From: Sphingomonas aerolata
GTDB lineage: Bacteria > Pseudomonadota > Alphaproteobacteria > Sphingomonadales > Sphingomonadaceae
Direction of reading: 5' to 3'
Assembly: GCF_003046295.1 (NCBI RefSeq)
Contig: NZ_PZZN01000002.1
Span: forward strand, 682,001-746,000
Length of the DNA: 64,000 bases
A program made the position numbers and the translations under genes. Below are positions 16,307-26,225 of the stretch, piece by piece. The stretch's first letter is position 1. Each line of letters starts with the position of its first letter. The notes beneath the pieces were generated by a model. It worked only from the letters and a program-made list of their open reading frames with translations. It was not told the DNA's origin and ran no database searches.

Positions 16307-17353
16307 ATGCCCTTGATCGCGATACTGGCCGGCGACGGCATCGGACCCGAAGTGACTGCCGAGGCGCGCCGCGTGCTCGACCGGCTCGACCTCGATCTGA
16401 GCTTTGACGAGGCGCTGGTCGGTGGTGCGGCGTACAAGGCGGCGGGGCATCCGCTGCCGCCCGAGACGCTGGCGCTCGCGCGGCGCGCGGACGCCGTGCT
16501 GTTCGGTGCGGTCGGCGACCCCGATTGCGATCGGCTCGAACGGCATTTGCGACCAGAACAGGCGATCCTGGGCTTGCGCAAGGAGCTGGGGCTGTTCGCC
16601 AATTTGCGTCCGGCCAAGCTGTTCGCGGGGCTGGAGGATGCGTCGTCGCTGCGGCCGGAGATCGCACGCACGATCGATATGGTGATCGTCCGCGAGCTGA
16701 CCGGCGACGTGTATTTCGGCGCCAAGGGCATCCGGACGACGGCCGAGGGCCTGCGCGAAGGCCATGACGAGATGCGTTACGACGAGGCGGAGATCGCCCG
16801 GATCGCGCGCGTCGGGTTCGAGACCGCCCGTACCCGCAAGAGCAAGCTGCTGTCGGTCGACAAGGCCAATGTCTTGGAGACGTCGCAGCTGTGGCGCGAC
16901 GTCGTGATCGAGGTGTCGGCGGACTATCCCGACGTCGCGCTCAGCCACATGTATGTCGACAACGCGGCGATGCAGCTGGTGCGCGATCCCGGCCAGTTCG
17001 ACGTGGTCGTCACCGGCAATCTGTTCGGCGACATCCTGTCCGACCAGGCATCGATGTGCGCGGGATCGATCGGCATGCTGCCCTCCGCTGCGCTCGATGG
17101 CCAGGGTCACGGTCTGTACGAACCGATCCATGGCAGCGCGCCCGACATTGCCGGGCAGGGCAAGGCGAACCCCTGTGCCGCGATCCTGTCCGCAGCGATG
17201 ATGCTGCGGCATTCGCTCGACAAGGCCGACGCCGCCGACCGGATCGAGGCGGCGGTGGCCGCGGCGATCCTGGGCGGCGCGCGGACCCCCGATCTCGGCG
17301 GCACGCTGACGACGCGCGCGATGGGCGACGCGGTGATCGCATCGCTCGGGTGA
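16307..17353 (+). CDS. leuB: 3-isopropylmalate dehydrogenase
   Basis: NAD-dependent oxidative decarboxylase of the leucine pathway, converting 3-isopropylmalate to 2-oxoisocaproate in the cytoplasm. At 348 residues it has the normal length. It begins [14 protein letters not shown]. The signature stretch [20 protein letters not shown] and the NAD-binding [16 protein letters not shown] are present, as are the Arg residues of the substrate pocket. ATG at 16307 is preceded by GGAGGA; earlier in-frame ATGs fall inside recO and would add a Gly-rich leader. It overlaps the next gene by four bases. Confidence 0.96.
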   Translation: MPLIAILAGDGIGPEVTAEARRVLDRLDLDLSFDEALVGGAAYKAAGHPLPPETLALARRADAVLFGAVGDPDCDRLERHLRPEQAILGLRKELGLFANLRPAKLFAGLEDASSLRPEIARTIDMVIVRELTGDVYFGAKGIRTTAEGLREGHDEMRYDEAEIARIARVGFETARTRKSKLLSVDKANVLETSQLWRDVVIEVSADYPDVALSHMYVDNAAMQLVRDPGQFDVVVTGNLFGDILSDQASMCAGSIGMLPSAALDGQGHGLYEPIHGSAPDIAGQGKANPCAAILSAAMMLRHSLDKADAADRIEAAVAAAILGGARTPDLGGTLTTRAMGDAVIASLG

Positions 17354-18483
17354 GTCCGGTCGAGCTGGACGCGGTGCAGGGCGCGGGGGCGGACACGCTC
17401 GAGATCGCGGTCGTCATCCCGACGTTCAACGAAAAGGCGAACGTCGCTGCATTGATCGCCAAGCTCGACCAGGCACTGGCGGGGCGGCGCTGGGAGGCGA
17501 TCTTCGTCGACGACGACAGCCCGGACGGCACCGCCGAGGCGGCACGCGTGCTCGGGCGCAGTGACATGCGCGTCCGCGTGATCCAGCGGATCGGCCGGCG
17601 GGGGCTGTCCTCGGCCTGTATCGAGGGGCTGTGCGCGACCGCCGCGCCCGTCGTCGCGGTGATCGACGGCGATCTGCAGCATGACGAGACGCTGTTGCCA
17701 AAGATGCTCGACCTCCTTCAGGCGGGCGATCACGACGTCGTGATCGGATCGCGCTTCGTCAGCGGCGGCGGGACCGGCGACTGGGATCGGGACCGCGTCG
17801 CCAAGTCCGCGCTCGCCACGCGGCTGTCGCGGCGCGTGCTCAAGGCGGATCTTAGCGATCCGATGAGCGGCTTCTTCGCGATCCGTACCGACGTCGCGCG
17901 CGCGCTTGCGCCCAGACTGTCGGCGATCGGGTTCAAGATCCTGCTCGACCTGCTGACCGCCGCGCCCGAGCCGCTGCGGTTCGCCGAGCTGCCCTATACC
18001 TTCCGCTGCCGGACCGAAGGGGAGAGCAAGCTCGATCACGTCGTGGCGCTGGAATATCTGATCGCGCTGTACGACCGGATGTTCGGGCGGTTCGTGCCCG
18101 TGCGGTTCGCGATGTTCTCGGCGATCGGTGTGCTCGGCATCGGCGTGCACATGGCGGTGCTCAGCGCGCTGTTCCTGGGGATCGGGACGTCGTTCCTGGT
18201 CGGGCAGATCGGCGCGACGCTGGCCGCGCTGACGATGAACTTCTTCCTGAACAATGCGCTGACCTATCGCGACCGGCGGCTGAAGGGGTGGCGGCAGCTC
18301 GCCGATGGCTGGGTATCGTTCGCGCTGATCTGTTCGGTTGGCGCGATCGCCAATGTCGGGATCGCGGCGTTCATGCACGACGTCCGCAACGACGCCTGGG
18401 CGGTGTCGGCGATGATCGGCGTGTTGGTCGGCGCGGTGTGGAATTATGCGCTGTCATCCAGGTTTACCTGGGGGCGCTACTAG
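17350..18483 (+). CDS. Glycosyltransferase family 2 (DPM1-like) fused to GtrA-like membrane domain
   Basis: A 377-residue fusion starting at GTG in the leuB stop (GTGA). The first part (about residues 18-245) is a GT2 polyprenyl-phosphate sugar transferase: [33 protein letters not shown] with the metal-binding D-x-D-like motif, and SGFFAIR. The last part (about 250-377) has four membrane helices with [14 protein letters not shown] and [12 protein letters not shown], typical of GtrA/DPMS flippase-like domains. It probably makes a polyprenyl-phosphate-linked sugar at the inner membrane for glycan decoration. Its sugar is unknown. Confidence 0.88.
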   Translation: MSPVELDAVQGAGADTLEIAVVIPTFNEKANVAALIAKLDQALAGRRWEAIFVDDDSPDGTAEAARVLGRSDMRVRVIQRIGRRGLSSACIEGLCATAAPVVAVIDGDLQHDETLLPKMLDLLQAGDHDVVIGSRFVSGGGTGDWDRDRVAKSALATRLSRRVLKADLSDPMSGFFAIRTDVARALAPRLSAIGFKILLDLLTAAPEPLRFAELPYTFRCRTEGESKLDHVVALEYLIALYDRMFGRFVPVRFAMFSAIGVLGIGVHMAVLSALFLGIGTSFLVGQIGATLAALTMNFFLNNALTYRDRRLKGWRQLADGWVSFALICSVGAIANVGIAAFMHDVRNDAWAVSAMIGVLVGAVWNYALSSRFTWGRY

Positions 18484-18540
18484 CGCACGCGACCCTCCGC
18501 GGGGGTTGTCATCACCGCCCGCCCCCGGCAAAGCGTCGCC

Positions 18541-19746
18541 ATGAAGCGCAAGACCGGCCAAGATCGTTCGATCACCCAGAACTGGCGTCCGCAGACGCAG
18601 GCCATCCGCGGCGGCACCGCCCGCAGCGAATATGGCGAAACGTCGGAGGCCCTCTTCCTTACCTCGGGCTATTGCTACGACAAGGCCGGTGACGCGGCGG
18701 CGCGCTTTGCCGGCGAGCAGGACGGGATGACCTATTCCCGGCTGCAGAATCCGACGGTGCAGATGCTCGAGGAGCGGATCGCGCTGCTCGAGGGGGCCGA
18801 GGCGTGCCGGTCGATGGCGACGGGCATGGCCGCGATGACCGCGGCGCTTTTGTGCCAGTTGCAGAGCGGCGATCACCTGGTCGGCGGCCGCGCGGCGTTC
18901 GGATCGTGCCGCTGGCTGACCGATACGCTGCTGCCCAAGTTCGGGATCGCGACGACGATCGTCGACGCGCGCGACCCGCAGGCGTTTCTCGACGCGGTGC
19001 GGCCCGAGACCAAGGTCTTCTTCTTCGAGACGCCCGCCAATCCGACGATGGACATCGTCGACCTGAAGGCGGTGTGCGGCATCGCGCGCGAGCGCGGCAT
19101 CACGACTGTCGTCGACAATGCGTTCGCGACGCCGGCGTTGCAGCGGCCGATGGAGTTCGGTGCGGACGTCATCGCGTACAGCGCGACCAAGATGATGGAC
19201 GGGCAGGGTCGCGTGCTCGCCGGCGCTGTATGCGGGACCGAGGATTTCATCACCAACACGCTGCTGCCCTTCACGCGCAACACCGGGCCGACGCTGTCGC
19301 CGTTCAATGCGTGGGTGGTGCTCAAGGGGCTCGAGACGCTCGATCTGCGTATCCGTCGCCAGTCGGAAAATGCGCAGAAGGTCGGCGCGTTTCTGGAAGC
19401 GCGCGTGCCGCGGATCCTGCATCCCGGCCTCGCCAGCCATCCGCAGCACGAGCTGGCGATGCGTCAGATGGACGCGTGCGGCCCGATCTTCGCGTTCGAG
19501 GTCGAGGGGCGCGAACAGGCACATGGCCTGCTCGACGCGCTGGAGCTCGTCGATATCTCGAACAATATCGGCGACTCGCGGTCGCTGATGACGCATCCCG
19601 CCTCGACCACCCATGCCAGCGTCTCGCCCGACAAGCAGGCTGAGATGGGCGTGACCGAGGGGCTGTTGCGGCTCAACGTCGGGCTTGAGGACGTGCGCGA
19701 CGTGATCGACGATCTCGACCGGGCATTGGGCAAGGTCGGGCTGTGA
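18541..19746 (+). CDS. metZ: O-succinylhomoserine sulfhydrylase
   Basis: A 401-residue PLP enzyme of the Cys/Met metabolism family that makes homocysteine directly from O-succinylhomoserine and sulfide. YSRLQNPT (65-72), VVDNAFATP (Asp192) and SATK (Lys217, the PLP Schiff base) are present. GTARSEYGETSEALFLTSGYCYD at the N-terminus is typical of the MetZ group in alphaproteobacteria. Cystathionine gamma-synthase is a close relative and cannot be fully excluded. apaG follows with a GTGA overlap. Confidence 0.9.
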   Translation: MKRKTGQDRSITQNWRPQTQAIRGGTARSEYGETSEALFLTSGYCYDKAGDAAARFAGEQDGMTYSRLQNPTVQMLEERIALLEGAEACRSMATGMAAMTAALLCQLQSGDHLVGGRAAFGSCRWLTDTLLPKFGIATTIVDARDPQAFLDAVRPETKVFFFETPANPTMDIVDLKAVCGIARERGITTVVDNAFATPALQRPMEFGADVIAYSATKMMDGQGRVLAGAVCGTEDFITNTLLPFTRNTGPTLSPFNAWVVLKGLETLDLRIRRQSENAQKVGAFLEARVPRILHPGLASHPQHELAMRQMDACGPIFAFEVEGREQAHGLLDALELVDISNNIGDSRSLMTHPASTTHASVSPDKQAEMGVTEGLLRLNVGLEDVRDVIDDLDRALGKVGL

Positions 19747-20141
19747 AGGCGCTGTTCCCCAGTGCGGCGACGACGCGCGGGGTGACGGTGCGCGTCTCGG
19801 TCAGCTATCTGCCCGAACAGTCCGAGCCGCAGCGCGGGCGCTGGTTCTGGGCCTATCATATCCGGTTGGAAAATGACGGGCCCGGCGCGGTCCAGCTGCT
19901 GACGCGACACTGGATCATCACCGACGGGCATGGCGCGCGCCACACCGTCGAGGGTGAGGGTGTCGTCGGCGAACAGCCGCTGATCGAGCAGGGCGCGAGC
20001 TTTGACTATGTCTCGGGCTGCCCGCTCGCGACGCCGACGGGCGCGATGCGCGGATCCTACCGGATGGTCGACGACACCGGTGCGGTGTTCGAGGTGGCGA
20101 TCCCGCATTTCTCGCTCAGCGCCCCGGCGGTGATTTCGTGA
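19743..20141 (+). CDS. apaG: ApaG domain protein
   Basis: A 132-residue single-domain ApaG protein with a fibronectin-like beta fold. The blocks FWAYHIRLENDGP, LLTRHWIITDGHG, VEGEGVVGEQPLI and FDYVSGCPLATPTGAMRGSY are the family core. Mutants in enterobacteria affect Co and Mg efflux, and eukaryotic ApaG domains occur in F-box proteins; the biochemical role remains unclear. Start and end both lie in GTGA overlaps with metZ and the LysR gene, so these genes are translationally coupled. Confidence 0.93.
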   Translation: MKALFPSAATTRGVTVRVSVSYLPEQSEPQRGRWFWAYHIRLENDGPGAVQLLTRHWIITDGHGARHTVEGEGVVGEQPLIEQGASFDYVSGCPLATPTGAMRGSYRMVDDTGAVFEVAIPHFSLSAPAVIS

Positions 20142-20944
20142 AGCGTACGCACCTTCCGCTGAACGGGCTGCGCGTGCTCGATGCGGCGGCGCGCCACCTG
20201 TCGTTCACGCGTGCCGCCGACGAGCTCGCAGTCACCCCCGCCGCGGTCGGGCAGCAGATCCGCGCGCTCGAGGACACGCTGGGCGTCGTGCTGTTCCGGC
20301 GTACCACGCGCGGGCTCGAACTGACGCCCGAGGCCGAAGCGGGGCTCGGGCCCTTGCGCAACGGCTTCCTCCAGTTCGAGGAAGCGGTCCGCGCGATGCA
20401 GGCGGGGCAGACGTCCAAGTCGCTGACGATCGCCGCGCCGCGCGACCTGACCGAGAAATGGCTGATGCCGCGGCTCGCCGAGATTGCTGCGGCGGATCCC
20501 GACCTGCGCTTCGTCCTGATCACCGCGGACGAGACGGTCGACTTTACCGAGGCCAATCTCGACCTCGCGATCCGCTGGGGCGATGGTCCTGGCGAGAATG
20601 AGGGCGAGGCGCTCGAATCCGAAGGGCTCGTCACGATCGCCGCGACCGGCAGCGCGTCCGAGGCGATCATCGCCTGGCCCGGCGCGCCCGCGCTCGACCC
20701 GGCGGCGGGGGATGCCACGGCACTCGTCCGCGTCGGTGATGCAGGGCTTGCGATCGATGCGGCGGCGGCGGGGCTCGGGCGGGCAACCGTGCCCGAACTG
20801 CTGGCGCGGCGCGGGCTCGATGCGGGGCTGGTCCGGATCATCGGCGACGCGCAGCCGTCGCGTGGCGGCTATTGGCTCGTCGCGCCGCTGCCGCAGTGGC
20901 GTCAGAAGAAAGTGCGCGCGCTCGTCGATGCGCTGATCGCTTGA
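20138..20944 (+). CDS. LysR-type regulator, GcvA-like
   Basis: A 268-residue transcription factor with a winged helix-turn-helix at the N-terminus (GLRVLDAAARHLSFTRAADELAVTPAAVGQQIRALED) and a shortened effector domain (about residues 90-260). The N-terminal pattern PLNGLRVLDAAARHLSF is that of GcvA, the glycine-cleavage regulator group. The gene starts in the apaG stop and its own stop overlaps the next gene, so it is buried in an operon and not divergent from a target. The target is unknown. It may act on metZ or apaG, but this is only inferred from position. Confidence 0.85.
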   Translation: MKRTHLPLNGLRVLDAAARHLSFTRAADELAVTPAAVGQQIRALEDTLGVVLFRRTTRGLELTPEAEAGLGPLRNGFLQFEEAVRAMQAGQTSKSLTIAAPRDLTEKWLMPRLAEIAAADPDLRFVLITADETVDFTEANLDLAIRWGDGPGENEGEALESEGLVTIAATGSASEAIIAWPGAPALDPAAGDATALVRVGDAGLAIDAAAAGLGRATVPELLARRGLDAGLVRIIGDAQPSRGGYWLVAPLPQWRQKKVRALVDALIA

Positions 20945-21504
20945 GGCGTCGCGCGCTGCCCCATCCGGTGCTGGTGACGCCGCGGCTCCGGTTGCGTCGG
21001 CTCGTTCAGGCGGACGCGGTCGCGTTGCACCCGACGCTCGCCGACGCGGACCTGATGACCTATTCCGCGGATGGTCCTCTGACGTCGATCGAGGCGACGC
21101 GGCTCTATCTGGTCGAGGATGCCGCCGACGTGAACTGGCGCGCCTGGGCGATCACCCGGCACGGCGACGACCGGGCGATCGGCTGGGTGTCGGGCGGGCG
21201 GATGCGCGGGCAGGGGGTGACCGAGATCGGCTTCATCCTCGCGCGCGCGCACTGGGGCCGCGGCCTGGCTAGCGAGGCGGTATCGGCGGTGCTCGATCAG
21301 CTGTTTGCCGAGGGGCAGCACCGCGTGTTCGCCGATGCCGACAGCGAGAACCGCGCGTCGATCCTGTTGCTCGAACGGCTGGGGTTCCGGCGCGAACGGC
21401 TGCTGCGGGGCGAATGGGAGACGCATATGGGGCTGCGCGACAGCCTGATCTACGGGCTTCACGCCGATGACTGGCTGGCGGCGGCCCTGCCACAATCCGC
21501 GTAA
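20941..21504 (+). CDS. GNAT family N-acetyltransferase (RimJ/RimL-like)
   Basis: About 187 residues with the acetyl-CoA fold: TPRLRLRRL start strand, LMTYSADGPLTSIEATR, WAITRHGDDRAIGWVSGGR, IGFILARAHWGRGLASEAV (the Q/R-x-x-G-x-G/A pyrophosphate loop is HWGRGLAS), and VFADADSENRASILLLERLGF. This is the ribosomal-protein or antibiotic-type GNAT pattern. TTG at 20941 overlaps the LysR stop (TTGA); GTG at 20968 is an alternative start. Its substrate is not evident. alaS begins 44 bases downstream. Confidence 0.8.
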   Translation: MRRRALPHPVLVTPRLRLRRLVQADAVALHPTLADADLMTYSADGPLTSIEATRLYLVEDAADVNWRAWAITRHGDDRAIGWVSGGRMRGQGVTEIGFILARAHWGRGLASEAVSAVLDQLFAEGQHRVFADADSENRASILLLERLGFRRERLLRGEWETHMGLRDSLIYGLHADDWLAAALPQSA

Positions 21505-21548
21505 CGCGGTCACTTGAGCGAACCCGGTTGCTCGCCTAAGTCGGCGGC

Positions 21549-24194
21549 ATGACATCGACGAACGACATCCGCCGCGGCTTCCTCGACTATTTTGGTTCGC
21601 AGGGACACCAGATCGTGCCCTCTGCGCCGCTCGTGCCGCAGAACGACCCGACGCTGATGTTCGTCAATGCGGGGATGGTGCCGTTCAAGAACGTCTTCAC
21701 CGGCCTCGAATCGCGCCCCTATACGACCGCGACGTCCAGCCAGAAGTGCGTCCGCGCGGGCGGCAAGCACAATGATCTCGACAATGTCGGCTACACCGCG
21801 CGGCATCACACCTTCTTCGAAATGCTCGGCAATTTCTCGTTCGGCGATTATTTCAAGGAACAGGCGATCACGCATGCGTGGACGCTGCTGACGAAGGACT
21901 GGGGCCTGTCGCCCGACCGGCTGACCGCGACCGTCTATCACACCGACGACGAGGCGTTCGACCTCTGGAAGAAGATCGCGGGCCTCCCTGAGCACCGCAT
22001 CATCCGCATCCCGACCAAAGACAATTTCTGGTCGATGGGCGACAACGGGCCGTGCGGGCCATGCTCGGAGATCTTCTACGACCACGGCGATCACATCCCC
22101 GGTGGCCCTCCCGGCAGCCCCGACGAGGACGGCGATCGTTTCGTCGAGATCTGGAACCTCGTGTTCATGCAATATGAGCAGGAAAATGCCGAGATCGTCG
22201 GCAATCTGCCCAAGCCCTCGATCGACACCGGCATGGGGCTCGAGCGTATCGCCGCGGTCATGCAGGGCGTCACCGACAATTACGACACCGACACGTTCAA
22301 GGCGCTGATCGCCGCCTCGGGCGCGCTGACGCATACCGCGACCGACGGCGCGAATACCGCGAGCCACCGCGTGATCGCCGACCACTTGCGCACCGCGGGC
22401 TTCCTGGTCGCGGACGGCGTGCTGCCCGCGAATGAAGGCCGCGGCTATGTGCTGCGCCGGATCATGCGCCGCGCGATGCGCCACGCGCATATCCTGGGCG
22501 CGAAGGAGCCGTTGATGCACCGGCTGGTGCCGTCGCTCGTCACCGAGATGGGCGCGGCCTATCCCGAGCTGTTCCGTGCGCAGCCGCTGATCGAGGCGAC
22601 GCTGCAGCAGGAGGAGACGCGGTTCCGGCAGACGCTCGACAAGGGGCTGAAGCTGCTCGACGAGGCGACCGCGGACATGACCGAGGGTACGCTGGCCGGT
22701 GACGTCGCGTTCAAGCTCTACGACACCTATGGCTTCCCGTACGACCTGACCGAGGACGCGCTGCGCGAACGCGGGCTGGCGGTCGACCGCGACGGTTTCG
22801 ACACCGCGATGGCCGAGCAGAAGCGCGCCGCGCGTGCTGCGTGGAAGGGGTCGGGCGCGAAGGCCTCGGACGATATCTGGTTCGACATCGTCGAGCAGAG
22901 CGGCGGCACTGAGTTCCTCGGCTATGCCTCGGACACCGGTGAGGGCGAGGTCGTCGCGCTCGTCAAGGACGGCGCGCGCGTCGACCATGCGACGACGGGT
23001 GATACGGTGTCGATCGTCGTCAACCAGACGCCCTTCTACGGCGAGAGCGGCGGCCAGGTCGGCGATGCCGGGCACATCTCGACCGACACCGGGCTGCGCG
23101 CGACTGTCACCGAGACGTCGAAGCAGCTCGGCCGCGTGTTCGTCCACCATGCGATGGTCGAGTCGGGCGGGATCAAGGTCGGCGATACGGTCAAGCTGCA
23201 GATCGACGTCGCGCGCCGCGCGCAGATCCGTGCCAACCATTCGGCTACGCATCTGCTTCATGAAGCGCTGCGGGAACGGCTCGGAAAGCATGTCGCGCAG
23301 AAGGGGAGTCTGGTCGCGCCCGACCGCCTGCGCTTCGACTTCTCGCAGCCGGTCGCGATGACGCCTGCCGACATCGCGCAGGTCGAGGCCGACGTGAACG
23401 CGCAGGTCCGCGGCAACGGCGCGGTCACCACGCTGCTGATGACCCCCGACGACGCGATCGCGATGGGTGCGATGGCGCTGTTCGGCGAGAAATATGGCGA
23501 CGAGGTCCGCGTCGTTTCGATGGGGTCGCAGGACGACGGCAAGACCTATTCGATCGAACTGTGCGGCGGCACGCATGTGTCCGCGCTCGGCGATATCGGG
23601 CTGTTCAAGGTCGTCGGCGAAGGCGCGGTGTCGAGCGGCGTGCGGCGTGTCGAGGCGCTGACCGGCGAGGCAGCGCGCGCCTATCTGACCGGGCGCGACG
23701 ATCGCCTGCGCGAGGCGGCGGCGGCGCTGAAATCGACTCCCGACGAGGTGCCCGCGCGCGTCGCGGCGCTGATCGAGGATCGCCGGCGTCTCGAGCGCGA
23801 ACTGGCCGATGCGAAGAAGGTGCTGGCGCTCGGCGGCGGCGGTTCCGGTGAGGCGGCGGGACCCGAGCAGGTCGGCGGCGTGGCCTTTATCGGACAGGTG
23901 CTCAATGATTTCGAGGCGAAGGGCCTGCGCGGCGCGGTCGACGAGGCCAAGCAGCGGCTGGGGTCGGGGATCGCGATGCTCGTTGCGATCAACGACGGCC
24001 GCGCCTCGGTCGCGGTCGGCGTGACCGCGGATCTGGTCGCGAGCCACAATGCGGTCGACCTGCTGAAGATCGCGGTCGCCGCGCTTGGCGGGCAGGGTGG
24101 CGGTGGCCGTCCTGATATGGCTCAGGGCGGTGGGCCTGATGGGGACAAGGCGGCGGAGGCTGTAGCTGCGGTGCGGGCGAAGCTGGCGGGCTGA
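21549..24194 (+). CDS. alaS: Alanine--tRNA ligase
   Basis: An 881-residue class II aminoacyl-tRNA synthetase of normal length. The N-terminal catalytic core has [18 protein letters not shown] (motif 2 region), [12 protein letters not shown] and the motif 3 region [13 protein letters not shown]. The editing domain has zinc-type ligands in [12 protein letters not shown] and [10 protein letters not shown]-Ala domain forms the end ([16 protein letters not shown]). It charges tRNA-Ala and clears Ser/Gly mischarging. ATG at 21549 gives the usual N-terminus. Confidence 0.97.
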   Translation: MTSTNDIRRGFLDYFGSQGHQIVPSAPLVPQNDPTLMFVNAGMVPFKNVFTGLESRPYTTATSSQKCVRAGGKHNDLDNVGYTARHHTFFEMLGNFSFGDYFKEQAITHAWTLLTKDWGLSPDRLTATVYHTDDEAFDLWKKIAGLPEHRIIRIPTKDNFWSMGDNGPCGPCSEIFYDHGDHIPGGPPGSPDEDGDRFVEIWNLVFMQYEQENAEIVGNLPKPSIDTGMGLERIAAVMQGVTDNYDTDTFKALIAASGALTHTATDGANTASHRVIADHLRTAGFLVADGVLPANEGRGYVLRRIMRRAMRHAHILGAKEPLMHRLVPSLVTEMGAAYPELFRAQPLIEATLQQEETRFRQTLDKGLKLLDEATADMTEGTLAGDVAFKLYDTYGFPYDLTEDALRERGLAVDRDGFDTAMAEQKRAARAAWKGSGAKASDDIWFDIVEQSGGTEFLGYASDTGEGEVVALVKDGARVDHATTGDTVSIVVNQTPFYGESGGQVGDAGHISTDTGLRATVTETSKQLGRVFVHHAMVESGGIKVGDTVKLQIDVARRAQIRANHSATHLLHEALRERLGKHVAQKGSLVAPDRLRFDFSQPVAMTPADIAQVEADVNAQVRGNGAVTTLLMTPDDAIAMGAMALFGEKYGDEVRVVSMGSQDDGKTYSIELCGGTHVSALGDIGLFKVVGEGAVSSGVRRVEALTGEAARAYLTGRDDRLREAAAALKSTPDEVPARVAALIEDRRRLERELADAKKVLALGGGGSGEAAGPEQVGGVAFIGQVLNDFEAKGLRGAVDEAKQRLGSGIAMLVAINDGRASVAVGVTADLVASHNAVDLLKIAVAALGGQGGGGRPDMAQGGGPDGDKAAEAVAAVRAKLAG

Positions 24195-24211
24195 GAGGCT
24201 ATTGTTTTGGG

Positions 24212-24292
24212 CCGTTCCCCCGCGGACGCGGGGGCCCAGCTAAATACCGGTAGCGCCCGGTACCCTGGGCCCCCGCCTTCGCGGGGGAACGG
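24212..24292. repeat. Palindromic repeat CCGTTCCCCCGC...GCGGGGGAACGG
   Basis: Large near-perfect palindrome. The outer arms CCGTTCCCCCGC and GCGGGGGAACGG, inner arms GGGGGCCCAG and CTGGGCCCCC, and a central ACCGGTAGCGCCCGGT all pair. It shares arm sequence and layout with 10751-10827. It lies in the 271-base gap between the convergent alaS and thiamine-diphosphate enzyme genes and would end transcription from either side. Confidence 0.8.
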
Positions 24293-24319
24293 TGAGAAGA
24301 GAGCTGTCAAATATCCCCA

Positions 24320-24436
24320 TGCCACCCCGGCGAAGGCCGGGGCCCAGGTGGGAAGGCCGAGGTAACAGCGGACCGTCCGCGGTTACTGCTGTCCCCCACC
24401 CTCCACCCCGGCCTTCGCCGGGGTGGAGGGTGGGGT
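24320..24436. repeat. Second compound palindromic repeat, CCACCCCGGC type
   Basis: A left part with CCACCCCGGCGAAGGCCGGGG, a central AACAGCGGACCGTCCGCGGTT hairpin and a right part with CACCCCGGCCTTCGCCGGGGTG form nested palindromes. It is related in style, but not in exact sequence, to the element at 24212-24292 just before it. Together they fill most of the gap after alaS. Confidence 0.7.
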
Positions 24437-24465
24437 GGGTTAGTGGCCTCATCACCCAATAAGGA

Positions 24466-26109
24466 TCACGCCGCCCCGCGCACTGCCGCCAGCGTCGTCC
24501 CGGCGGTGATCGCCTCGATATCCGTGACCAGGTGCAGCATCCGCACCCCGGACCGCCCCATCGCCCGGTCCAGCGCCGCGGCGAAATCCTCGGTCTTGGT
24601 GACCGTTTCCGCCCAGCACCCATAGGCGCGGCCCAGCGCGGCGAAGTCCGGATTGCGCAGCGCGGTTCCCGACACCCGCCCCGGATATTCGCGCTCCTGA
24701 TGCATCCGGATCGTGCCGTAGCCGCCATTGTCGACGACCAGCACCAGCATGTCCGCGCGCTGCGCGACCGCGGTGGCAAGTTCCTGCCCGTTCATCAGGA
24801 AGCACCCGTCACCCGCCAGCGCGACCACGGTCCGCTCGGGATGTCGCAGGGACGCGGCGACCGCGGCGGGTACGCCGTAGCCCATCGCCCCGGCGGTCGG
24901 CGCAAGCTGCGTTCCCGGCCCGGCATAGGCCCAGTAGCGATGCCACCAGCCCGAATAATTCCCCGCGCCGTTGCAGAGGATCGCATCCGCGGGCAGCCGC
25001 TCGCGCATCGCCGCGACGCACGGCCCCAGGTCCATGACCAGATCGCGCGGCGCGGGCGTCGACCAGGCGCGCCACTCGGCATGCGCTTCCTGACCCGCAG
25101 TCCGCGGCGGCAGGTCGATCGCAAGCAGTGCCTCGGCGAATTCGGCCATTCCCGCGCACACCGCGACGTCGGCGTGATAGCTGCGGTTCAACTCATTGGG
25201 ATCGGGATGGACATGGACGATCCGCTGCCCCGGATGATCGGGCGTAACCAGCGCATAGCCGTCGGTCGTCGCTTCCCCCAGCCGCGGCCCGACGACGAGC
25301 AGCAGATCGGCGACCTTCACCCGCTCAACGAGCTTCGGATTGGGGCCATAGCCGAGGTTGCCTGCCCAGACCGGGCAGGCGTTCGGGATCGCATCCTGCC
25401 GCCGGAACGCCGCGGCGACGGGAATGCCGTTGCGATCCGCCCAGGTCGAGAACGCCCCCGACGCGGCCGCATCCCAGCCTGCGCCGCCGACGATCGCCAC
25501 CGGCCGTTCGGCGGTCGTCAGCAGATCCGCGAGCAGGTCCATCATGTCCGCGTCGCACGCCTGCGCGACGCGCTCGACCCGCGGCCGATCGACCGCCTCG
25601 ACCACGTCTAGCAGCATGTCTTCGGGGAGTGCGAGCACCACCGGCCCGGGGCGTCCCGACATCGCGGTCGCATAGGCGCGCGCGACATATTCGGGGATCC
25701 GCCGGGCATCGTCGATCCGCGCCGCCCATTTGGCGATGGGCGCGAACATCGCCTGGAAATCAATCTCCTGGAACGCCTCGCGGTCACGCGTGCCGCGGTC
25801 GATATCGCCAACGAACAGGATCATCGGCTGGGAGTCCTGCATCGCGACATGCACGCCGATCGACGCGTTGGTCGCGCCGGGCCCGCGCGTCACGAAGGCG
25901 ATGCCGGGGCGGTGGGTCAGCGTGCCGTCCGCGCAGGCCATGAACGCCACGCCGCCTTCCTGCCGGCACACCACCGTCTCGATCGCGGGCGTGTCGTGCA
26001 GCGCGTCGAGCACCGCGAGGAAGCTTTCGCCGGGTACGGTGAAAATACGGTCGCAGCCTTGTGCGACGAGTTGGTCGACGAGAATTTGGCCGCCGGTACG
26101 CTGGGTCAT
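24466..26109 (-). CDS. Thiamine-diphosphate-dependent enzyme, acetolactate synthase-like
   Basis: A 547-residue protein with the three-domain layout of the IlvB/POX/benzoylformate decarboxylase superfamily. The N-terminal domain has the catalytic Glu in CRQEGGVAFMACADG, the middle domain carries PVAIVGGAGWD, and the C-terminal ThDP motif starts at GDGCFLMNGQE and ends VVDNGGYG. ATG at 26109 is preceded by GGAG. No regulatory subunit gene is adjacent, so true IlvB is not assured; a carboligase, decarboxylase or glyoxylate-type enzyme is equally possible. It is divergent from scoA, 116 bases away. Confidence 0.8.
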   Translation of the reverse strand: MTQRTGGQILVDQLVAQGCDRIFTVPGESFLAVLDALHDTPAIETVVCRQEGGVAFMACADGTLTHRPGIAFVTRGPGATNASIGVHVAMQDSQPMILFVGDIDRGTRDREAFQEIDFQAMFAPIAKWAARIDDARRIPEYVARAYATAMSGRPGPVVLALPEDMLLDVVEAVDRPRVERVAQACDADMMDLLADLLTTAERPVAIVGGAGWDAAASGAFSTWADRNGIPVAAAFRRQDAIPNACPVWAGNLGYGPNPKLVERVKVADLLLVVGPRLGEATTDGYALVTPDHPGQRIVHVHPDPNELNRSYHADVAVCAGMAEFAEALLAIDLPPRTAGQEAHAEWRAWSTPAPRDLVMDLGPCVAAMRERLPADAILCNGAGNYSGWWHRYWAYAGPGTQLAPTAGAMGYGVPAAVAASLRHPERTVVALAGDGCFLMNGQELATAVAQRADMLVLVVDNGGYGTIRMHQEREYPGRVSGTALRNPDFAALGRAYGCWAETVTKTEDFAAALDRAMGRSGVRMLHLVTDIEAITAGTTLAAVRGAA

Positions 26110-26225
26110 GACAATCTCCTGCCGCCACCGTAGCCCGGCAATCGTCACCAAGTCGAGAACGCCCGCCCGACATTGCCGTCCACTGCCCGGCGCATTATGC
26201 CGCGGTAAAGACGATAGGAGGATGC

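Noticed and set aside
21510..24047. 845-residue minus-strand frame antisense to alaS
   Set aside because: It is a shadow frame caused by high GC and third-position bias; it shows Arg/Asp/His-rich composition, no domain, and alaS is certain on the other strand.
24466..26109. IlvB (acetohydroxyacid synthase large subunit)
   Set aside because: No ilvH-type small subunit gene is adjacent and the sequence only shows general ThDP superfamily motifs, so a specific name was not given.
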